A DNA stretch of 64,000 nt from Xanthoparmelia taractica. Lineage: Eukaryota; Ascomycota; Lecanoromycetes; Lecanorales; Parmeliaceae. The position numbers and the translations under genes were made by a program. Within the stretch, counting starts at the first letter, position 1, and each line of letters opens with the position of its first letter. This document shows, in pieces, positions 1 to 11,221 of this stretch. The DNA lies in NCBI GenBank assembly GCA_033085395.1, contig JANQBS010000156.1, positions 30,976-94,975 on the forward strand. The letters are read 5' to 3'. The notes under the pieces are model-generated. The model was not told the DNA's origin. It made no database searches and saw nothing but the letters and a program-made list of their open reading frames with translations.

Positions 1-600
1 GTCGTCCCCTCTACCGCCGCCGCCGCCGCCGCCGTAGCCGTAGCCCTATTCCATTCCTCCTCCCTCCCTCCCTCCCTCTCCTGCCTGATATGCCGCACGC
101 AAAGGCTCCTGTTTCCGAACGGCACTGGGCCTGGCCTGGCTATTTGTAGGGGAGTTCACTAGGGGTGTAGTTGGTAGGGTGTTTATGGGATTTGAGCCGC
201 CGGGGGGGGGGGGGGTTGGGGTGTGTTTGTATTCGGCTGGTATGGAGGATGCTGTTGGGGTGTGGATGTGCATGCTAGGGGTAGGGTAGGGTAGGGTTTT
301 TGGAGCTGTGATGCTGGAGGGGTCGAGGAGGAGGAGGATGTAGAGGGTGTTGTGGTGGGTAGGAGTGGAGGGAGGGAGAGTGGGTGGGACGGGGGGTAGG
401 TCGAGGGCGCGGATGGGGGGTTAGGGGGTTCCGGGTGAGGGTGAGGGTGAGCGGGGGGAGGGAGTTATGGGAGAAGGCGAGGGTGGGATGTAGAGGGGTA
501 GGCGAGGGTATCTCATGGTGTGTAGGGGTGTGAGCTTGAATGGAACGGAGGTATCGGGATGGGTTTGACACTGCAGGGGATTTGTATATATTTTGGCAAC
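1..600. repeat. G-skewed low-complexity stretch
   Basis: No gene recognised. The stretch starts with a CCG trinucleotide run (about 13-45). It then becomes strongly G-rich on the plus strand, with a run of about 14 G near 203-216 and three TAGGG units at about 275-297 that resemble, but do not match, the fungal telomere repeat TTAGGG. Long minus-strand reading frames here are Pro/Thr/His-rich products of the skew, not credible proteins. Confidence 0.6.
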
Positions 601-1088
601 TAAACCATCGGCCGTAGGCGATTCGATCGCGTTTTTATCTTGGTCGCGGCGGGGATTTTGAAAGGATAGCTAGATAAATCGCCTTTTGAGGGTCTGAGAT
701 GGCTTTTGTCATAATGAATTCACATGGTGGAAAAGGCGGAAGCTTCCTTGAAGAAGACCCGAGGTTTTGTAGATCCAGACGTATCGGGAAATCGGTAAAA
801 GAAATCAGGTATGAGGAAGCAGATACAAGCAACAGCTGCCCACGTCAAAGAAATCAGCAGGCTGGGTTTGGCTGCGGAGGAGAATTATGTGGATACATCG
901 CGCTAGGTCGAAGGCCGCGGCAGCAACCATATCAACTGCCATACTATTACTAGTTTCGCGTCGTATCCTGCCAATCCAAGTACGTACGCATTGCTTAACC
1001 TAATATCTGAGAAGACTATTTCGGGACATTTACGATAATATAGGTCCCAAATGTCAGATATGCGACTTACTTGCCTGTGCCAGATGAA
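601..1088. other. Intergenic, no gene recognised
   Basis: Ordinary composition. A short plus-strand reading frame (699-953) has no recognisable domain. This is the 3' flank of the BTB gene. Confidence 0.5.
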
Positions 1089-1845
1089 TTATTTTGCTGG
1101 CGCTAATAACTTTTGCTGGGCGTGATCCTCGTCGGCTACCTTGGGTGGTTTCTCATAGAAGGTCTCTCTGGGTAGGGTAAATGGGCTTTTTCGATCCGGG
1201 TGCTCCTGCCGCGCGCCTAATTCCATAGCCAAATCGATGGCAAAATCATGGGATAGTTTCGCAAGCACATCTCTAGTAGTCTCTTTATCGTACCATTCGA
1301 CACCGATATGGTAGGCATGCTAAGCAACTATCAGCTTCCGGAAAGACGATCGTTCGGTGATGTTATCGTATACGTGCTTGATAGCGGGTATCGGTGGTGG
1401 TAGGAAGTTCGTTGTTTGCACTTTTGATGGGGTTCGGAGGTCAAAGAGCTTATCCACTATGTCATTTTTCAAAAGATAGATATCGTATTTTTCGGCCAGA
1501 GTATTCAGCTTTGCTAGTTGCATGTAGCATTCTGCCGAAGTTCCTTTGGAGGCTGGAACTGTCAGATCGAATTCTTTGCTATAGAGCCACTGAATCATGC
1601 GTTCAACCGAATCCTTGTCATCCTCGGGAAGCGGCATCGACCGCTCAGAAGCTTCCTTGAAATTGCCTGAGAACGCAGCCTTGAATACAGGGGAGGCATC
1701 GAACAGGAGATGCTCGTGAACATGAAAGACAACCTTGTCTGGGCCAACGTAGAATGTGACCACAGGCACGCCTTCGAATCTGTAAAACCGAATATCAGGT
1801 AAGCTTTGGTTTGGACCATGTCCTTCGATGGCCACTTACAGCATT
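1089..1845 (-). pseudogene. BTB/POZ domain protein with in-frame TAG
   Basis: Fungal BTB/POZ protein; the family mediates protein-protein interaction and often acts as adaptor for cullin-3 ligases. The BTB core is clear: a 'VTFYVGPDKVVFHVHEHLL' start, then 'SPVFKAAFSGNFKEA' and 'MIQWLYSKEFDL'. A likely intron runs 1839 to 1780 (GTAAGT...TTTTACAG, 60 nt). It places the start ATG at about 1845; an unspliced start at 1835 is the alternative. The frame hits TAG at 1322-1320 after 'FRKLIVA'. It then continues without another stop for 76 codons ('HAYHIGVEWYDKETTRD...') to TAA at 1091-1089. The family usually has Trp at this position, so TGG to TAG is the simplest explanation. What is seen: the domain and the open continuation. 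Inferred: recent inactivation or truncation. An intron removing the TAG is possible but would delete conserved-looking residues. Confidence 0.75.
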
Positions 1846-2178
1846 GCTGGAGATGCACAGAAGCTCGGCCAACGTGCGGGTAGAAATGGCTTGGTGATTG
1901 GCGGACAGCCGCGCGCTTGAATTATGGGAGGGAAGCTAAGCCGAGAGAAATCAAAAGCATCATACTTGGATCCCAGAGTAAGTATCTTCAAGCTTGATAC
2001 ATGTGGGGGCTCTAAGGGACATAAGTTTTTGCTTACTTATATGATGCGTTTTGTTGTGCAGAATGATTGTGTCTTGACAAAACGCGCCACTCTGTGGTGC
2101 AGCTTCATTCACTCACCATCACCATATCGCGTGATCTACCAGCCCCGGCGCGTTGTCTCGATAAAGCGTACTAGAACT

Positions 2179-3786
2179 ATGAAACGCAAGGCTACGGACT
2201 CGGTTACAGATCCAAAAACGAAAGGTAAAAGAGAACCCAAAGGAGACTACTGTGATGTGGTACCGCGGAAGGACGATTATGGTAACGCTATATGGCCTGC
2301 TTCCAAGCAGTCTATCGATCGTGCTAGGGCCTTTCTCAAAGAATGGCAAGGCTCTCGTCAGATGCCATGGAACACGCTGATTGATTCCACTACAGTACTG
2401 CTTCCCAGGGCAAGACCCTTATCGTCCCGGACAAGGACGCAGATGGCCTTGATGCCGGCGTCATCATCTATAAGACCCTCATTGCATTGGGCATGTCTCC
2501 AGATCTGATTGGTGTCCATCTAATCGGCAAGAATGCTACTGTACACGATGAAGCGGAAAGAGCAGCCATGCTAGCAAAGGATCCAAAGTAGGTATATCAT
2601 CATCTTGGACCAAGGAAGCCGTGCTGCGCCGCCAATCGTGGATTCCCTGAGCACCAAGTCCCTGATTATTGACCATCATCTGAGTGACAAGTTCCCAGAA
2701 AATGCTACTGTGAGGCATCCACTTCTCTCTGATCGCCCAGACCCACTAAAACCCTTTGGGTGGTCTCGGCCTGTCATTACCCTCCTGTCGCGACGTCCCG
2801 CTCCTAACATATGAGATCTGCAAGCCCCTGCATCCGATGATTGCTTATGCTTGTGGTTTTCTTTGCGCTATGGGTACGCATGGCGATCTCGGCAACACTC
2901 TCAAATGGAAGCCTCCGTTCCCAAACATGACGGAGGTCTTCAAAACCCACACCAAGAAGGCGATCAATGACGCTGTGGCGCTGGTCAATGCTCGTCAGTC
3001 TGCTCAAGTGATTCATTGCCTCCCACCACTAACAAAAGGCAGCTAGAAGAACATCGAAGTTTGACGTGATTTCAGCATGGGAAGCGTTACTCAGTGCAAA
3101 GGGCCCAAAAGACATTTTGGGTAATGTACGTTTGCTCAATGCTCGAGCTGAGATCAACGAAGAGGTCGAAAAGCAGAGGCGCACGCCCCCGAAGTTTAGT
3201 AAAGATGGGAAGATTGCGGTCTTGCGAATCAACAGCGAAATGCAAGTCCACGGTGTCATCGCAACAAGATGGGTAGGCATTCCACGCTTTTACTCGTCCC
3301 CTCTTGGCTGACAATCGTTTGTAGGCTGGGTATCTTAATTCTAAGCCCCTGGAGATCATCATGGTAGCTGATTCCGGCTATCGCCCTGGTTACGTCAACT
3401 TTTCCTGTCGCATCGTTCGCTCCGCTCGTTCCAGAGATCCTCCAGTCAACATCATTGCATCCTTAAAGGCAGCAGCTGACCTTGACACTGGTAATCTGGT
3501 GGAGAGGATGGGCGAGAGCTTCGCAAGAGGGCACAAAGAAGCATCTGGAGGCATTGTTCCAGCAGCTGAGTTTGAGGAGCTGATGACCCTGATGAAAATT
3601 GGGGAAAAGCCAGATCCGAAGCCTAACGAAGTGGTGAAGAAGAAAAAGGCAAAGGCGTCACCGCAGAAGCACAATTTGCAGCTGACAGGATGCATCGTCA
3701 AAGGCCGTTTTCTCCGTCCTGAGCTCGAGGTGTTAAGGGGGAAGTGTGTGGGTAGGGTTGAGCGGAGCAGAAGGGCACGGATGTGA
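2179..3786 (+). pseudogene. Decayed DHH-family phosphoesterase
   Basis: DHH/DHHA1 phosphoesterases (RecJ/exopolyphosphatase superfamily) are metal-dependent hydrolases. The reading starts at ATG 2179 (MKRKATDSV). It shows the first DHH motif 'VPDKDADGLDAGVIIYKTL' (about 2420-2475), the 'LIIDHHLSD' motif (about 2660-2690), a middle region around 2810-3000 and a DHHA1-like 'GHKEASGGIVPA' end near 3530-3565, then a Lys-rich tail. Intact-looking introns are about 2994 (GTCAGT...GGCAG) and 3270-3324 (GTAGGC...TTGTAG). Breaks: a 4-base TAGG insertion with stop after 'AKDPK' (about 2590), a 1-base loss with stop near 2795-2815, and an apparently lost acceptor (TTTGG instead of AG) for the intron starting near 2717. 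An intron near 2344-2393 would need a GC donor (GCAAGG). Sequencing error could explain single indels, but three independent lesions favour a pseudogene. Confidence 0.65.
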
Positions 3787-3789
3787 TGT

Positions 3790-4516
3790 GGGCTACGCCG
3801 TTTTCTTTAGTGAAGGAAGAAGGGGGGCTAGCGGCTTTATAGCGATGTCGAAGGATTATCCTGCACATGCTATGGTTTGTAGCCTAGGGTTTATGCTTAG
3901 ATCCTACTGTGGAAGTTAGAAAGTACAGAAAAGTCTTGGAGGAGAGGAGAGGGAGATAGGGTGATCTTTGGGATCGAACGAGATGAGATGAGAGGAGATC
4001 GTGTATGGAGGGGCAGGTCATTAGGAAGGGGAATGGCTTCTTGGATTGTGAAGGAGAGAGAGGTGAGAGGTGTTACTGGAAGGTTCCACGTTGGAGGAGG
4101 GTGGGATGGTGTTGTGAATGAGATGCTAGGCTGCTTTTTGGTAGGCAGGGTGGATACTTGAGGCAGGTTTAATGGACGATGTGCTTTGTGGGGCTTCAGG
4201 ATGTTGCGTGTGGGTCATCGGTCAGCCTTGCTGCGAGCACAGCATCTTTGGAGGTGGGGAACATTGAGAATTTTGAGGCGAGAGACCCTCTCTGCAGAAG
4301 CTCAAGTTGTCGATCACATGGCCAAAAGCATGAGAAGGGACTCGAAGCCTGAGGTTATGTTTCGGATAGACGAAGTCATCGGATGAGGCATTGCTGCGAT
4401 AAGTTGGGAGCGATCATGCCTATCATGAAATTGTGGTATTTGGTGTGATTTTTATGTCACAATCGTTTTGGCTAAGAGCGAGTAGAGTTGAACGTCAAAG
4501 GCTCACACAAGCATCG
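3790..4516. other. Intergenic, no gene recognised
   Basis: Convergent space between the DHH relic and the ARMT1-like gene. It is purine-rich on the plus strand (about 3900-4100). Short reading frames have no recognisable domain. Confidence 0.5.
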
Positions 4517-5937
4517 CTATGACTTGGCATCCCAATAACTCACAATCGCATACTTCCCATGCCGCGTCCAGCCATCTTCAAGGTTCGTGTCCTGTCCTGG
4601 CTTAAGTCCTACACAGACATCGGCCTTGGCGGTCCGCAACACTAGACTTCTAACCCCTTGGCCGTCATGCTTCGTCGCAAGAGGTCCGAGAGCTTCGCTG
4701 AACGGTGTGGAATGTGGCCACAAGCCATCGTAAGTGAGCTTCCTGTAATTGAGATCCCCTTTGTAAATCACAAGGTCAGCATCAGCAAGGTCCTCGAACA
4801 ATCCAGGCTCGACAATGGGCAGGCGTCCAAAGGGATGTTGCGTGGTCCAGAATAGCTCTGCTCGAAGTTCCAGCTTTCCAGCGTGGATCAGGTCTTTCCA
4901 GTATCTTCCAGCTTCCCGAAGCTCGTCTTTGTCTGCAGCGTCGATGTCGTCGTATATCGTGCCATTGGCAAAGCCCTCGATCAAGTAGTTCAGGTCCTCA
5001 GGGGTGACGTCTGACACAAACCATGGCATTCGTTTGCCATGGAGCACAACCTTCTTCGCGTAGCCACTTTCAATGAGATATCCGGCAAGGACTAGGTCTG
5101 TGAGAAGTTCAAAGCCAGCATTGTCCAGGACTATGTGGATGTCTTTACAAGACCCCAATGATCGTAGCCTGGACAAGAGACTCCAGACCTGCTCCGTGTC
5201 GTCAACCAAGATGTTTTGCTTGTTGCTTTCTCTGACCGCCTTCCCTTGCCGACTGTTTAGCTCCTCTACTGACACGGAGGTAAGCAATGACAAGTCTGTG
5301 GCATTTCCCCAAAGACTGATCTGTATCATCTCTTCGAAGATGGCCTTCTGCGTCTCTTCGTCGACAATTTGCTTCTCAGCGATAGCGTGAAGGGCTGCTC
5401 GGAATCTTTTGACCAATTCAATTGTTCCTTTCTTGCTGCCCACGAGGGACGATCTTTTGCTAGTAGCAAACACGTCGAACGAATGCCAGAAATGCGTGGA
5501 AAGAGTGAAGTATGTGTGGATGAGGCGGTACATGTAGCACTCGGTGTATAACCATGGAGCAGCTAGCCATTTCCGATCTTTCAATGGGTTGAACTCCTTG
5601 TTGTAGATTTCAATGTCTGGTCTCCCATCTTGTGGTATTGGCTCCAGCACAGCATTCTCCAGCATGCTCTTCCTCAACAACGTAAGCTTCGCCTGTATGA
5701 CCTTCCCAGCGTCCACATCCTCCTTCAACAAGCCGTTGTTTCCGGATATCGTGGAAGCGATCTCATCGATGGCTGATGAGAGAATCTTGGGCCAACGCTC
5801 GCGTGCAGTAGAATAGGCAAATGATTCAGGGTCGCCGCTATTAGAAATCGCTATACAATGTAAGCGTTGGCGTTGCCATTGGAAGTGGTTGTTCTACCAA
5901 TTGACGGGTCTGTGGGTTGGAATACAGGGTTCGCCAT
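4517..5937 (-). CDS. ARMT1-like damage-control phosphatase (DUF89)
   Basis: Member of the DUF89/ARMT1 family, metal-dependent phosphatases acting on damaged or surplus phosphometabolites such as fructose-1-phosphate; yeast YMR027W is a relative. It shows the family signatures 'VLDNAGFELLTDLVLAGY', with the metal-binding Asp/Asn, and 'DLVIYKGDLNYRKL' near the C-terminus. 'FAYSTARERWPKIL' near the N-terminus is also typical. Model: exon 5937-5898, intron 5897-5851 (GTAGAA...TATAG, 47 nt), exon 5850-4517. The sum is 1374 nt, 457 aa, close to the usual family length. An alternative donor (GTCAAT) with acceptor CTAATAG also keeps frame, so the first 20 residues are uncertain. No membrane segment or signal peptide, so cytosolic. 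It lies about 200 bp from the gypsy element and appears intact. Confidence 0.88.
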
Positions 5938-6142
5938 TGCACATGAGGATGCGAGTCTGCGGTGACACTTACACGGACGAGTCGCCCTCGAAGAGTAATC
6001 TTGGAGATATCAATGGTGGCTCTCGATCCCGTACACGACCATGACGACCCTCAAGTGAAGGCCCTAGATGACCCTCCTGGAACCGTCCTGTCCCCATTGG
6101 TCGTGTTAAGAAATATGATGATTGCTCCGACTTACGGAGTAC

Positions 6143-6277
6143 TGAATGATCACAACAGTAGCAGAGGTCAATTTCGTTCGTATATCCTCTATCTAAGAGT
6201 ATCTACTTGCTAAGTGCTATTTTATAAAAAAGAAAGCCTAATACTTAGTAATTCTTTTCTCTTCGTTTCTTCCTTCA
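6143..6277 (-). repeat. 3' LTR of the gypsy element
   Basis: 135 bp, beginning TGAATGATCACAACAG on the plus strand and ending CTTCCTTCA. It aligns without indels to 14951-15085. Its left end keeps the unmutated bases (TGATCACAACAG versus TAATTATAATAG in the partner). Its right end is the mutated one. Confidence 0.88.
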
Positions 6278-9200
6278 GCATATCTAAGTAGAAGAAAAGC
6301 TTCGCCCTCGAAGCTTATATAGATACTTTTCGCTTTTCCTATATTATTGACGTTTAAGTAAAAAAATCGAATCTTATTTCGATAGAAGAAAGCGCTTAAT
6401 TATCTAGATAAAAGAAAAAGCTTCGAAGCATTAGACGTAATAAATATAAAATGCTCTTCTAAAGATAAGGTTAAGGATTCGAGTCTCTTATTCGTCGCTA
6501 ATATTTTAATAATAAATATATTAATTCTCTTTAATGCTAAACGATAAAAAAAAAAAAATTTAAAAAATAAATATTTAATACTATTAAAGTATAAGATAAT
6601 TAAAAATACGTTAATGCTATTAAAGTATAAGAACTTAATAAAAATATTAATGCTATTAAAGTATCGATTTAATTCTATTAAAAAAGTATTAAGTATAGGT
6701 TTCTATTATATCTAATGTTATAAGATAGAAGATTAAAGCTTTAAATAGAGCCTCAGCTAATTAGTAATTTCTTCTTTAATTCTTATTTTAAATTTACTCG
6801 AACTTTAATAATAATAATATTCTTTATTTATTAAATAATTTTTGATTTAACTTCTACTTTAAACTTTTCTCTAATCTCTTATTTAATTCTTAGCTTTATA
6901 TTCTTCGTTAATTTTATTCTTATATTTTTTATTAATTTTTTAATTATCTTGCTTTTTATTCTTATCTCGAAATTCACGTTATAATTAATATAATAATAGA
7001 AGTAAGCTCCTAGAATCTATGTTATAAATATTTCTAGAAGATTACTTATATTTATTATGAACTTAGGTTCTATAGATAGCTTACTTCGATATTTCTTAGT
7101 AATTTGCGTAGGTGGAATTAATGCTTCTTTCGTTACTAATATCGGTGCTTAAATATCTATTACTTAAAAGTCTACTGCTTAAGAGTCTGCTATTTGAACG
7201 TCTAATATTTAAACGTCTACTATTTAAACGTCTAATATTTAAACGTCGAATACTTAATTAATATTATTAGTATAAAGTAAGCTAGTAGAGATATTAGAGA
7301 CTTAAATTTTTTTCTTTTCTTTGCTTCGAATAATAATAATATTCGATTCTTTTAAGATAGCACCGATATTTAATTCTAATTTTTTTTCTTAAATTAAATT
7401 ATTAAATCTATTTATATCTAATCTTAATTCTTCGTTCGATAACTTCTTTAGCTCTTACTTAATATTTATACTATCTATACGAGAGTTCGCTTATAAGACT
7501 TCACCTATTCGTTACTTTAGAGTATAATTAAGCATAGATATAAAAAATAAAATAATTACTTTCAAATCGATAAATCTTCGATTTATTTTATCGTAATAAT
7601 TACTTGCTATTATAGCAATAGATAGAAGTTCTCTTCGAATCGATTCAGTCGCTCTTATTAGATAACTTAAATATTCGTTAATAACTTTTATATACTCTTT
7701 TTTACTAATTATTAATACGTCGTTATCTAATAATACTCTTAATATTTCTCGAATTATCTAATAATTAATAATAATTTATTCTTTAATAGCTTTCTTAATT
7801 GCTTTAATTTCCTTTAGTAAACGAATAGCGTTCTTTTTAACTATCTAAAGATAGTCTATATAGACACGCTTTAATATTAAACGATCGAATATTAAAGCTT
7901 CGATATATCTTAATTACCCGAAGCGCATAAAAAGATTTAGAAATAAATGCGCCTCGAGCTTAATGTGATAGTCCTCTAAGTCGCTTTAAACTTATATTTT
8001 AAAAATCTAATTCGTGAAAAAAGATTTAAATTCTTAAAGAGCTTAAGCTAGCATAAATCAAAAGCTTAGATTATTTAATCTCTTATCGAAATAATATTGA
8101 GTTTAATAAACTTATTCTTAATATTAAATAATGCATAGAAGAAGCATTATATTATATAATACGAGATTTTATATTATATAAAGTGAGATATTTAAATTAA
8201 GACGTTCTACTGAGACGAAGTTAAGTTAATTATAATTTTTTACGATTTCCTCGTCTTTTAAGTTATCGTTATTATTTTAAATTAACGATAATAAGATAAA
8301 TTTATTAATCTTTACTTTCTTTAATATTTATAAGTCGAAATTCGAATTTATAAAAGAATTATTATTAAGTTATTTTACTAAAAGAAGAGGCGAGACTAAT
8401 CTCGTAGATTTAACTTAAGATTACAATTTATTCTAAGCCCGCTTTTTTTCTTTTAAAGCCTCTACTTATTACTTTAATATAATATTAATCTTTAATTTAA
8501 TTATAATAACGTAGCGAGAGTTATTAAAGAAAGAAACGTCTTTAATATTACGAAGTTAAACGAGTAAAATATAAGAAAGATAATAATATAAAAGCGAAAG
8601 TGAGTGTTTACTAAGCGAAGAAATTTACTTTTAAGCTTATATCTATAAACTTCGATAATACTCTTAATAAGTATATAAATAATAATTATATAATAGCTAA
8701 CTTAATAGAGATAGAGTGCTCTCTATTCTCGTCTACTATCTTTAATTTAATTACTTAATATTATTATTAACGTAATTCCGCGTGATAAAAAGATTAATTA
8801 TACTTCTACTAAGAAAACGAGCGTTCGTCGATAATAGAGAAATATATTATTTATATAATATCGCTTTTTAACTCTCGTATTATATAATTCTCGCACGTAT
8901 TCGCTAAAATCGTGCTTAATTACCTTAATAAGTAATTTAGATTTAAGTTATTTTAATTTAAGCTTTTTTTTCTTATCTTTATCGATTATATAATTTCTTA
9001 TAATAACTAAGTTCTCTACTTATAATATTTTTTACTTATATTCTCTCTTATCTCTAGAATAATAAATATAAAAAATCACTTTTATAGTTAATAGTCTATT
9101 TTCGTCTCGAAGAATAGTAAAAATTTATTACTAATATATTGAAATTTTCTATATATTTTCTAGGTCGTCTGATAAGAACTCCGATATTATATTAAAATAA

Positions 9201-10209
9201 TATTATTATAACTTATATTCTAATCTTAACTATATTAATAAATATCTATAAATTCTAATTAGCTTAATATTTATCTTAAGAATTTTATCTCAAACGTTAA
9301 GAAATTAGCTATTAATAGTATTTCTTTCGATATATTTCTTAGCGAGAAAAGCTATTATTTCCTACACTACTCGCTCGAGTAATCCCGTGCTTAAAGAATA
9401 ACTTATTAATTCTATAAAATATACTACTTTATAATCACGAAGCATATATTAAATCAATCGATTTACAAAGTGAGATTTATTATCGAAATAGATTTCTCGA
9501 GATCAATTAAATATTAAAGTAATATAATTCTCTTATATATCCCGAACTTCGATATTAATATATTACTAATATACTTTATCTCAATTAAATCTATTAAAGT
9601 AATTAAGTATAAATAGCATATATATTATTCTCGTAATTAAGTAGACTAACTTAATAAAATCTATTTAATCTATATCTTATATTTAATTTAATTCAAAAAC
9701 TTAAATTACTCGTATACTTATCTTAATAGACTTTTTAACTCGTAATTAACAAGAGTAATAACTTCTATATTAATTATAAATATTTTTAATTCTTATAAAT
9801 TAATAAGTCTAACCTATAAGATAATCTAGAGTTAAAGTAGCGGCGTAATAATCGTGATCTTTATAAATAGCGTGTAAATATCGAGAAATCTCTGCTTTAA
9901 TCAAGTAGATACTCTAAGCTTCGATATTTTTAATAAATCTTAGCAATTACGATTTATTAATAATTAATAAAATATAGAATTTAAATATTTTTCTTAGATA
10001 ACGCTTTCGATTTCGAGATATCTCGAGCTTATCTAATACTTCTTCGCCTTTCTATAAATACTTAATAAGCTCATAATATATTAATAACTCTAAATATTTT
10101 ATTATTCGATTCTCTATTTACTCTAAAATCATAAGTAATTAAGTTCGTTACTCGATTTTAATTACGATTATTGCTATTCTATTCTTATTCTCTATTTTAT
10201 TAATTAATA

Positions 10210-10462
10210 TAAGCCGAGTAAGTATTCTATTTAGATCGTCGACGATATTAATATATTAATCTTAAGAAGATCTATATATAAGCTTAAAGTCGTATTTTCT
10301 TAATCTATTTATTTAATTTACGATTCGATTCTTTTCTATTTATTCTATAATAAACATAGATTTTAGAGCTTTATAATCTATATAGATTATAATCAAATAT
10401 TTACTATTTATAACTAATTATCTAATTTCTATAAGACACTTAACAATAATAAAATATTCTCG
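10210..10462 (-). pseudogene. Gypsy RNase H relic
   Basis: In one minus-strand frame with stops, 'IYIDYKALKSMF' lies where gypsy RNase H has YTDHxxLKxxF. About 30 residues later comes 'RLRKYDFKLIYRSS', and then 'INIVDDLNR' where functional elements have HRPxxxxxxADGLSR. All differences fit G-to-A or C-to-T changes. This segment fixes the orientation and superfamily of the element. Confidence 0.8.
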
Positions 10463-10984
10463 TTTAGAGTTTATATATTGTGTTTTAATATTCTATAGAC
10501 GAAAAGAAAGAAATATAATAATCCTCTTATTTAATAAAAACTTTAAAGTAGCTTTAGTATTAGTTTTAATATTATATAATTAAAATAAATAATCTTTTAA
10601 TGCTAAGTCGCTAGTATCGATAGCTAGATAATACTATAAGTCTAAATCTATATCTATTATAGCATTAATACTAATTACTTGCTTTATCTTCTTAAAAGCT
10701 AGCTATTATTCTTCTTTTTAATTGAAACTCTTCTTTTTTATCTATTTCCTTTAAATAATAAATTATTTAAACTTTCTATATTTAAAGAACTTCGTAAAAT
10801 TCTTATTATAGTTCTTTATCTTATTATTATAATCTTTTCTTACTTTTAATTCATCGATTATTTATTTAAGATAGACTCTTTTTATTTATATTATTAAATT
10901 TATTTATTTTAATATAAAGATTCTTAAAAAAGAGATTAATTAAAGAAATGCGTCTAATTCGACGCGATTTATTAATATAAGTTA

Positions 10985-11221
10985 TTACTCGATCTTTTAT
11001 CGATACTTAAAAGACGATCGAAGACCTTAAGCGTTATTGTGAAAGTCTAGTAATTCGAGATTTTTAGCGAAGATATAAGTCTTAAGTCTAGATAAGTAAA
11101 TAAGATTAAAAGTAATTTTTAAGAAATATTTTTCGTGAAGAAAAGTAAATATAGACTTAAAGTCTTTAGTAATAGCTAAATAATCGTTTATAAATATTTG
11201 AAAAGTATAATCTTCGAAACG
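10985..11221 (-). pseudogene. Gypsy reverse transcriptase relic
   Basis: The minus-strand frame reads 'RFEDYTFQIFINDYL', followed by 'FTFLHEKYF' and 'YIFAKNLELLDFH'. This pattern corresponds to the RT catalytic strand (usually YxDD; here the first Asp position reads Asn) and the following thumb region of Ty3/gypsy elements. It lies just upstream, in coding direction, of the RNase H relic. Confidence 0.7.

Noticed and set aside
46..571. Pro/Thr/His-rich minus-strand frames in the first 600 bases
   Set aside because: Produced by strong G skew on the plus strand; no domain, no splice context.
699..953. 84-codon plus-strand frame
   Set aside because: No recognisable motif; it lies in the 3' flank of the BTB gene and looks like chance.
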